Positions 13,550 through 18,621 of a stretch of 18,621 nucleotides of DNA are shown here, piece by piece. The stretch is from contig JAKAJW010000124.1 of assembly GCA_021813645.1 (NCBI GenBank), positions 1 to 18,621 of the forward strand, written 5' to 3'. Both the position numbers and the translations under genes were made by a program. Source of the stretch: Pseudomonadota bacterium. Lineage in GTDB: Bacteria; Pseudomonadota; Alphaproteobacteria; Rhodobacterales; Rhodobacteraceae. Within the stretch, counting starts at the first letter, position 1. Each line of letters starts with the position of its first letter. The notes beneath the pieces are model-generated. The model searched no databases. It worked only from the letters and a program-made list of their open reading frames with translations, and had not been told where the DNA came from.

Positions 13550-14569
13550 ATGGCAGCGATGAGCGAACCGAAGCTGATCTCCGGCAATGCCAACCGACCG
13601 TTGGCTCAAGCCATTGCGCGACGCATGTCAATGCACCGCGGCATGTCGGTCGGGCTGGTCGACGCCCGGGTCGAACGGTTCAACGATCAGGAGATCTTCG
13701 TCGAGGTTTTCGAAAACGTTCGCGGCGAGGACATGTTCATCATCCAGTCGACGTCGAATCCAGCGAACGACAACCTGATGGAGTTGCTGATCATCACCGA
13801 CGCGCTGCGGCGGAGTTCCGCCGCCCGCATTACCGCGGTGATCCCCTATTTCGGCTATGCCAGACAGGATCGCCGCACCAAGGCGCGCACCCCGATCTCG
13901 GCCAAGCTGGTCGCGAACCTGATCGCCCAAGCAGGCATCGAACGCGTGCTGACGCTCGATCTGCATGCGGCACAGATCCAGGGCTTCTTCGACATTCCGG
14001 TGGACAACCTCTATGCCGCGCCGGTCTTCGCGCTCGACATCGAGCATCATTTCAAGGGCCAGTTGCAGGACATCACCGTTGTCTCGCCCGATGTCGGCGG
14101 GGTCGCTCGGGCACGGGACCTGGCGCAACGGATCGGGTGCGGCCTCGCCATCGTCGACAAGCGTCGGGTGCGGGCCGGCGAAGTCGCCGAGATGACGGTG
14201 ATCGGTGACGTTTCCGGTCAGACCTGTATCATCGTCGACGATATCTGCGACACGGCGGGCACGCTGGTGAAGGCGGCCGATCTGCTGATATCGAGCGGCG
14301 CCAAGGAAGTGCATGCCTATATCACCCATGGCGTGCTGTCCGGCCCTGCGGTGGAACGGGTGACGGGTTCCAAGCTGAAGAGCCTCGTCATCACCGACTC
14401 GATCGAACCAAGCGAGGCGGTGAAGAACGCCACCAATATCCGCATCGTTCCGACGGCGCCGATGTTCGCTCAGGCGATCCTGAACATCTGGAACGGCACC
14501 TCGGTGTCCTCGCTGTTTGAGGTCGATACCCTGGTTCCGATCTACGAAGGCATGTATTCGCGGCTTTGA
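13550..14569 (+). CDS. prs: Ribose-phosphate pyrophosphokinase
   Basis: A 339-residue enzyme making PRPP from ribose 5-phosphate and ATP, the precursor for purines, pyrimidines, histidine, tryptophan and NAD. The ATP-binding flexible loop is PYFGYARQDRRTKARTPIS (99-117), the metal region DLHAAQIQGFF (137-147), the regulatory-type loop SPDVGGVARARDLA (179-192) and the PRPP loop VDDICDTAGTL (229-239). I chose the ATG at 13550 because AAGGA precedes it at 8 nt. ATG 13559 (MSEPKLISG) is the alternative, and a GTG at 13508 is less likely. It ends exactly against the stop of the convergent ftsY (TGATCA, 14567-14572). The length is slightly above the usual 310-320, from extra N-terminal residues and an insertion near 205-225. 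Confidence 0.95.
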   Translation: MAAMSEPKLISGNANRPLAQAIARRMSMHRGMSVGLVDARVERFNDQEIFVEVFENVRGEDMFIIQSTSNPANDNLMELLIITDALRRSSAARITAVIPYFGYARQDRRTKARTPISAKLVANLIAQAGIERVLTLDLHAAQIQGFFDIPVDNLYAAPVFALDIEHHFKGQLQDITVVSPDVGGVARARDLAQRIGCGLAIVDKRRVRAGEVAEMTVIGDVSGQTCIIVDDICDTAGTLVKAADLLISSGAKEVHAYITHGVLSGPAVERVTGSKLKSLVITDSIEPSEAVKNATNIRIVPTAPMFAQAILNIWNGTSVSSLFEVDTLVPIYEGMYSRL

Positions 14570-14576
14570 TCAGCCG
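14561..14576. terminator. Hairpin centred on the prs/ftsY stop codons
   Basis: CGGCT (14561-14565) pairs with AGCCG (14572-14576) around a 6-nt loop that contains the prs stop. The two stop codons abut as TGATCA. The stem is short with no U-tract, so it is a weak candidate for bidirectional termination. Confidence 0.25.
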
Positions 14577-15577
14577 TCGAGCCCGACCAGGGCGCGGGCG
14601 AAATCTCGCGGATCGAAGGGGGCAAGATCGTCGATCTGTTCGCCCACGCCGATGGCGTGGATCGGCAGACCGAAGCGGTCGGCCAGCGCCACCAGGACGC
14701 CACCCTTCGCCGTGCCGTCGAGCTTGGTCATGATGAGACCAGAGACATCGGCAAGCTTTCGGAAGGTCTCGACCTGTAGCAACGCGTTCTGTCCAGTGGT
14801 CGCATCTAGCACAAGAAGCGTGTTGTGCGGCGCTTCTGGGTCTTTCTTGCGGATGACGCGGACGATCTTCGCCAGCTCCTCCATCAGGTCGGCACGGTTT
14901 TGCAGCCGTCCAGCGGTGTCGATCAGCAAGAGGTCGGCGCCCTCGGCCTGCGCCCTGCTCATCGCGTCGAAAGCGAGGCTGGCCGGATCAGAGCCTTCGG
15001 GCGCGGTCAGCACCGGCACCCCGGCGCGCTGACCCCAGACCTGAAGCTGCTCGACCGCTGCGGCGCGGAAAGTGTCGCCGGCGGCAATGATCACGGATTT
15101 TCCGGCGGCGCGAAACTGGCTGGCAAGCTTGCCGATCGTCGTCGTCTTGCCGGAGCCGTTGACGCCGACCACAAGGACGACTTGCGGCTTCGTGGGGTAC
15201 AGCGGCAACGGTTTGGCCACCGGGGTCATGATCCTGGCGACCTCTTCCGCCAGGAGCCGCTTCAGCTCCTCGGTGGTCACACGCTTGCCCATCCGCCCTT
15301 CGGCGATGTTTGCGGCGACCCTCAACGCGGTCTCGACCCCCATGTCGGACTGGATCAGAAGCTCCTCCAGGCTCTCAAGAAGGGCATCGTCGAACTGGCG
15401 TCCGCTGCCGATCGCGCCTGTCAACCGGGCAACCAGCCCTGGCTTGGCGGCTGGAGTGGGCGACGCCTTCGCGGTCTCCGTGATCGCGGTTTCGCTGCCG
15501 GTCAGTTGCTCTAGCCCTTCCTCGATCTTCGAGGAGGTCTTGAGCATCCGGTTCTTGAGCTTGTTGAAGAACGACAT
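14570..15577 (-). CDS. ftsY: Signal recognition particle receptor FtsY
   Basis: A 335-residue SRP-family GTPase that docks SRP-ribosome complexes at the inner membrane for co-translational insertion. The N-terminal MSFFNKLKNRMLKTSSKIEEGL is the amphipathic membrane-contact helix, followed by a short A region and the four-helix N domain (about 45-125). G-domain motifs are GVNGSGKTTT (138-147), DTAGR (220-224), TKLDGTAKGG (284-293) and GVGEQIDDLAPFD (310-322). I chose the ATG at 15577 because GGGAG precedes it and the conserved SFFNKLK follows; the frame extends 50 codons further without family resemblance. It lacks the long acidic A domain of E. coli FtsY, as is common in alphaproteobacteria. 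Confidence 0.95.
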   Translation of the reverse strand: MSFFNKLKNRMLKTSSKIEEGLEQLTGSETAITETAKASPTPAAKPGLVARLTGAIGSGRQFDDALLESLEELLIQSDMGVETALRVAANIAEGRMGKRVTTEELKRLLAEEVARIMTPVAKPLPLYPTKPQVVLVVGVNGSGKTTTIGKLASQFRAAGKSVIIAAGDTFRAAAVEQLQVWGQRAGVPVLTAPEGSDPASLAFDAMSRAQAEGADLLLIDTAGRLQNRADLMEELAKIVRVIRKKDPEAPHNTLLVLDATTGQNALLQVETFRKLADVSGLIMTKLDGTAKGGVLVALADRFGLPIHAIGVGEQIDDLAPFDPRDFARALVGLDG

Positions 15578-15854
15578 CGCGGCTCCCGCTGGCTGGCCGG
15601 GTTTTTCCTGACCTAACCATTCCTCGGCGTCGAGGGAAGGGCAGAGCGCTGCCATGCGGGCCGGAACCGTTGCGCCTTGGTGCAACCGGCCGGGGACCCG
15701 GGCCATGCGCTGTTCGGATTTCCCCAAGGGAGCCTAGCCAGCAATCGCAATGGTAGGTAGCGCTTCGGTCAAGGTCATGCCGCCGAGCTTGTGGCCCCCT
15801 TGGAAAGACGGACTGGCGGCGCAATACTCACCTGGGATGCCATTGGATGACACG
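15578..15854. other. Divergent ftsY / alkB intergenic region
   Basis: A 277-nt region with no convincing gene. Within it, 15669-15686 is a near-palindrome, GTTGCGCC-TT-GGTGCAAC (one mismatched pair, tolerated as G-U in RNA), of the kind bound by dimeric repressors. CCATGCG occurs on both sides of it. No clear sigma-70 promoter is visible in either direction. Confidence 0.4.
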
Positions 15855-16895
15855 ATGCCACGACCGATCCAAGTCTTTGCGCTTGCCACCTTGAGCCCGG
15901 TCCTGCTGCTTTTGATCGGAGCCGCATCCGGCGGAATCTGGGCCTGGATCGCGCTTCTCTACATCACGCTCTTCGCTTTCATCCTCGACCAGTTCACCGC
16001 CTATGCCCTGCCGGAAGCCGAGCCGGGCGCCGAGTTCCCCGCAGCCGATGACCTGTCGGTGCTGCTTGCCGGGGCGCATTTCATCCTGCTCTTCGTGGCC
16101 GTCTACGTTGTTTCGGGTCATACCGAGCTTGGGCTCGTCTCCCGACTGGTGTTGTTCTTTGCTTTCGGCCTGTTCTTCGGCCAGATCAGCAACTCCAATG
16201 CGCATGAGCTGATCCACAGATCTGACCGAAGGCTCTTTCTCCTCGGTCAGTGGGTCTTCATCAGCTTGCTTTTCGGGCAGCACACCTCTGCCCATCGGCA
16301 TGTCCATCACCGCTATGTCGGCACGGCTCAGGACCCGAACACCGCCATGCAGGGCGAAAGCTATTGGGAGTTTCTGCCCCGGGCCTGGATCGGCGCGTTC
16401 CGTGCGGGTCTAGAGGTCGAACGGGCGCTTCGTCGGCAGTCGGGAGCGAGCGGTGCAAACCCCTATGTCATCTACTTGGTCGGGGAGTTGGCCTTCGTGG
16501 TCCTCTTCCTGCTCTTTACCGGGCTGGCCGGCGGTGTCGTCTACCTGCTTCTGTCCATCTATGCCCAGATGCAGCTGATGCTGTCGGACTACGTGCAGCA
16601 CTATGGATTGGAGCGCGCTCTGCGCGATGACGGCCGGCCCGAGCCGGTATCAGAGCGTCATTCTTGGAATTCGGCGAACTGGTTTTCGTCGGCCCTGATG
16701 TTGAACGCGCCGCGCCATTCCGCGCATCATGCCCATCCAAGCTGGCCATATCCCGAACTGACGCTACCAGGTTCCGACCTGGCGCCGCGCCTACCTTATT
16801 CGCTTCCGGTGATGGCCACGATTGCACTGTTTCCCTCCGTCTGGTTCGGGATGATGGATCGCCGGCTGTCAAAGTGGCAGGATACCGCCGGCTGA
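15855..16895 (+). CDS. alkB: AlkB-type alkane 1-monooxygenase (membrane di-iron hydroxylase)
   Basis: A 346-residue integral membrane hydroxylase that oxidises the terminal methyl of medium-chain alkanes or related hydrocarbons using rubredoxin electrons. Hydrophobic helices lie at about 8-30, 32-50, 70-88, 94-110, 128-142, 205-225 and 227-243. All histidine ligand motifs are present: NAHELIHR (His117, His121), SAHRHVHHRYVGT (His147, His151, His152), DYVQHYGL (His249) and PRHSAHHAHP (His288, His291, His292). I chose ATG 15855 (MPRPIQVFAL) over 15837 and 15750 because it starts just before the first helix. No rubredoxin, rubredoxin reductase or regulator is adjacent. A fused or distant redox partner and the exact substrate cannot be judged. 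Confidence 0.88.
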   Translation: MPRPIQVFALATLSPVLLLLIGAASGGIWAWIALLYITLFAFILDQFTAYALPEAEPGAEFPAADDLSVLLAGAHFILLFVAVYVVSGHTELGLVSRLVLFFAFGLFFGQISNSNAHELIHRSDRRLFLLGQWVFISLLFGQHTSAHRHVHHRYVGTAQDPNTAMQGESYWEFLPRAWIGAFRAGLEVERALRRQSGASGANPYVIYLVGELAFVVLFLLFTGLAGGVVYLLLSIYAQMQLMLSDYVQHYGLERALRDDGRPEPVSERHSWNSANWFSSALMLNAPRHSAHHAHPSWPYPELTLPGSDLAPRLPYSLPVMATIALFPSVWFGMMDRRLSKWQDTAG

Positions 16896-16930
16896 TGCCA
16901 TTGCGGACCTAGCCTGACCCAGCCCGCTGT

Positions 16931-16951
16931 GGCAGCATGGGGCATGCTGCC
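16931..16951 (+). terminator. Perfect 8-bp hairpin between alkB and the secreted-protein gene
   Basis: GGCAGCAT (16931-16938), loop GGGGC, ATGCTGCC (16944-16951); outer G-U and G-C pairs can extend it. There is no U-tract. It sits 36 nt past the alkB stop and 15 nt before the next ATG, so it may end alkB transcripts or act in the leader of the next gene. Confidence 0.4.
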
Positions 16952-16966
16952 GCGCGAGACCCTGCG

Positions 16967-17371
16967 ATGCGTCTTCCCGCCTTTCTTGCCGTGATGGCTC
17001 TTCCTGCGCTGCCGGTCCTCGCGGCCGACAAAGTCATGACCGCGGCCGAGTTCGATGCCTATTCGCTTGGCAAGACGCTTTACTACGGGGTTGGCAACAA
17101 GCCCTATGGCGCCGAGACCTACCTGGCCAACCACAAGGTGATTTGGGCTTTTCTTGGCCAGGACTGCAAGCAAGGCAGTTGGTATGAGGCCAACGGCTTG
17201 ATCTGCTTCGTCTATGACGGCGAAGAAAATCATCCGCAGTGCTGGAGCTTCTACCGGTCGGGCCAGGGTCTCACCGCGCATTTCGCGGGCGATCCGGCGG
17301 GGTCCGACCTGATCGAAGTGCGACAGAGCCCGAAGCCGCTTGCCTGCCCCGGGCCAAAGGTAGGCGTCTGA
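16967..17371 (+). CDS. Small secreted protein of unknown function
   Basis: A 134-residue protein with a clear signal peptide (MRLPAFLAVMALPALPVLAA, cleavage near residue 20). The mature part has four cysteines (67, 80, 92, 127), suiting two disulfides. Recognisable segments are TAAEFDAYSLGKTLYY, WYEANGLICFVYD, PQCWSF and a final CPGPKVGV. The sequence looks like a conserved lineage protein rather than chance coding: it has a signal peptide, paired cysteines and many aromatic residues. I do not recognise an assigned function. I chose ATG 16967 because the earlier ATG at 16937 lies inside a hairpin and would put charged residues before the signal. It is convergent with grpE and follows alkB by 71 nt. 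Confidence 0.75.
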   Translation: MRLPAFLAVMALPALPVLAADKVMTAAEFDAYSLGKTLYYGVGNKPYGAETYLANHKVIWAFLGQDCKQGSWYEANGLICFVYDGEENHPQCWSFYRSGQGLTAHFAGDPAGSDLIEVRQSPKPLACPGPKVGV

Positions 17372-17373
17372 TT

Positions 17374-17402
17374 CCCCGCGCCAGCGTCTGTGCAGCGCGG
17401 GG
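17374..17402. terminator. Hairpin between convergent secreted-protein gene and grpE
   Basis: CCCCGCGC (17374-17381) and GCGCGGGG (17395-17402) form a perfect 8-bp stem with a 13-nt loop. A second small stem, GGCTG-GGTT-CAGCC (17416-17429), overlaps the grpE stop. They fill the 52-nt convergent gap and probably act as a bidirectional terminator without a U-tract. Confidence 0.5.
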
Positions 17403-17423
17403 GACCGGAGTCGGCGGCTGGGT

Positions 17424-17963
17424 TCAGCCCGTAAACGACGACACGCCAACCTGCGCCGGACGCAACAGGCGGTCGTGCAGCAGGAAGCCCTCGGCCATCA
17501 CCTCGATGATCTGGCCTGATTTTGTTCCTGGAACCGGCGCCTCGAACATCGCCTGATGTTGATTGGGATCGAACGTGTCGCCCTGCTTGGGCGAAATCAC
17601 GGTGATACCATGCTTGGCGAAGACGTTCTGAAGCTCACGTAGGGTCAGTTCGACGCCTTCGAGAACCGCACCGGCGACGGAACGCTGTTCCGGCGTGGTG
17701 TGGTCGAGCGCACGGCGCAGGCTATCATAGACCGGAAGCATATCACGGGCGAGCTTTGAGCCACCGTATTGCTCGGCTTCTCGGCGATCGCGCTCGAACC
17801 GCTTGCGCGCGTTTTCGTTGTCCGCCAGCGCGCGCATGAAACGATCCCTCATCTCATCGCGTTCTGCGCGCAAGCTCTCAAGCTCGTCGATGTTGGCGGA
17901 ACCGGCCTCGCCCTGCGGTCCACCGGATGTCGCGGTATCGTCCATCTTCACTTCGTCAGCCAT
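17424..17963 (-). CDS. grpE: Nucleotide exchange factor GrpE
   Basis: A 179-residue DnaK co-chaperone that drives ADP release in the Hsp70 cycle. Residues 1-24 are a flexible acidic tail, and about 25-65 form the long coiled coil (DELESLRAERDEMRDRFMRA). The beta-wing head carries the family signature FDPNQHQAMFE (131-141), followed by GQIIEVMAEGFLLHDRLLRPAQVGV (150-174). Length and order are normal. It lies 3 nt after the hrcA stop, so the two are co-transcribed. HrcA represses heat-shock genes, so autoregulation of the pair is likely, but the promoter is outside the window. Confidence 0.96.
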   Translation of the reverse strand: MADEVKMDDTATSGGPQGEAGSANIDELESLRAERDEMRDRFMRALADNENARKRFERDRREAEQYGGSKLARDMLPVYDSLRRALDHTTPEQRSVAGAVLEGVELTLRELQNVFAKHGITVISPKQGDTFDPNQHQAMFEAPVPGTKSGQIIEVMAEGFLLHDRLLRPAQVGVSSFTG

Positions 17964-17966
17964 TCT

Positions 17967-18621
17967 CTATCCCTTGCTGGGGTCGGACAGAAGCCGCCCC
18001 ATCAACTGCGCGGTGTATTCGACGATCGGCACGATGCGGCCATAGTTCAACCGCGTTGGCCCAATGACGCCGACAGCGCCGATGATCTTACGGTCAGCGT
18101 TCATATAGGGAGAGACCACGAGAGCGGAACCCGAAAGTGAGAAGAGTTTGTTCTCGGATCCGATAAAAATCCGCACCCCCTCGCCCTCTTCGGCCAATTG
18201 AAGAAAATCGGCGATGTCGCGTTTGCGCTCGAGATCATCGAAAAGCACCCGGATTCGGTCCAGGTCGGCCTCTGTTGCGGCGTCCAGCAGGTTCGACTGC
18301 CCGCGCACGATAAGCCGCTCCTGTGATCCCCCCGGCCCTTCCCATTCGGCAATGCCGCTTTCGATGAGTTCGGCAGCGAGCGAATCGATTTCCCGCCGTC
18401 GGGCGGCGACCTCTGCCCGCATCGAGTGACGGAGTTCGGTCAAAGTGCGCCCTGCGGCGAGCGCGTTGATCAGGTTCGCCGCCTCACGCATCGACGATGG
18501 CGTCTGCCCTGCCGGCGGCGAGAACAGGCGATTCTCGACCGTGCCATCGGCGAAGACCAAGACAACCAGCGCGCGGTCCGGTGCCAGACTGACGAATGCA
18601 ACATGCCTGAGGGCCGCTTCC
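17967..18621 (-). CDS. hrcA: Heat-inducible transcription repressor HrcA (partial)
   Basis: The C-terminal 217 residues of HrcA; the winged-helix DNA-binding part lies beyond the window edge. The frame stays open to the last base and begins EAALRHVAFVSLAPDRALVV. An apparent start at 18560 is only an internal TTG codon. Family landmarks are VFADGTVENRLF, EFVSLA-type strands, IFIGSENKL and the end segment GVIGPTRLNYGRIVPIVEYTA. HrcA binds CIRCE operators upstream of groESL-type genes and is stabilised by GroEL. No CIRCE element was seen in the window. It is followed by grpE after 3 nt. Confidence 0.95.
   Translation of the reverse strand, partial: EAALRHVAFVSLAPDRALVVLVFADGTVENRLFSPPAGQTPSSMREAANLINALAAGRTLTELRHSMRAEVAARRREIDSLAAELIESGIAEWEGPGGSQERLIVRGQSNLLDAATEADLDRIRVLFDDLERKRDIADFLQLAEEGEGVRIFIGSENKLFSLSGSALVVSPYMNADRKIIGAVGVIGPTRLNYGRIVPIVEYTAQLMGRLLSDPSKG

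Noticed and set aside
18558..18560. Start codon of hrcA at 18560
   Set aside because: The codon is an internal TTG. The frame continues upstream to the window edge with HrcA-like sequence (RHVAFVSLAPDRALVV).

Overview
The window is high-GC, gene-dense chromosomal DNA from an alphaproteobacterium, most likely a member of the Rhodobacterales (Paracoccaceae-like). The indications are the protein sequences themselves, the order envC-ctpA-rppH, the hrcA-grpE pair, a MaoC dehydratase followed by ribF, and a GAAC-N7-GAAT element resembling the alphaproteobacterial SOS box. I see no insertion sequences, phage genes, CRISPR arrays, tRNAs or rRNAs.

Layout. (1) 1-2042, plus strand: end of an EnvC-like murein hydrolase activator, then the S41 protease ctpA and the RNA pyrophosphohydrolase rppH. 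(2) 2039-5736, minus strand: a three-gene operon read from 5736 down. It encodes an exported DUF2271-type protein carrying a flavinylation motif, a four-helix PepSY membrane protein fused to a flavodoxin-FAD-NADPH reductase, and an ApbE flavin transferase. Together they look like a route that carries NADPH electrons across the inner membrane to a covalently bound periplasmic flavin. (3) 5944-8748, plus strand: dnaE2 (imuC), an error-prone polymerase with an SOS-like box upstream and a missing C-terminal domain. (4) 8749-9059: a non-coding stretch with a five-copy 11-bp phased TCGG array ending in an 18-bp palindrome, followed by an AT-rich promoter-like island. (5) 9060-10477: MaoC dehydratase and ribF. 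(6) 10575-12094: a UPF0260 metal-binding protein directly coupled to an L-threonine aldolase. (7) 12081-13453, minus strand: a DsbA/GST-kappa-type isomerase and an alpha/beta hydrolase. (8) 13550-15577: prs and, convergently, ftsY. (9) 15855-17371: an AlkB-type alkane monooxygenase and a small secreted protein of unknown function. (10) 17424-18621, minus strand: grpE and the 3' part of hrcA.

Most of the window is housekeeping: envelope maintenance, RNA decay, PRPP and flavin synthesis, membrane targeting and heat shock. The accessory content is the flavin electron-transfer operon, the shortened dnaE2 and the alkane hydroxylase. A recurrent architectural feature is tight convergent packing. 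Three convergent gene pairs overlap or abut at their stop codons, each with an inverted repeat at the junction, and a fourth has a strong hairpin in a 52-nt gap.
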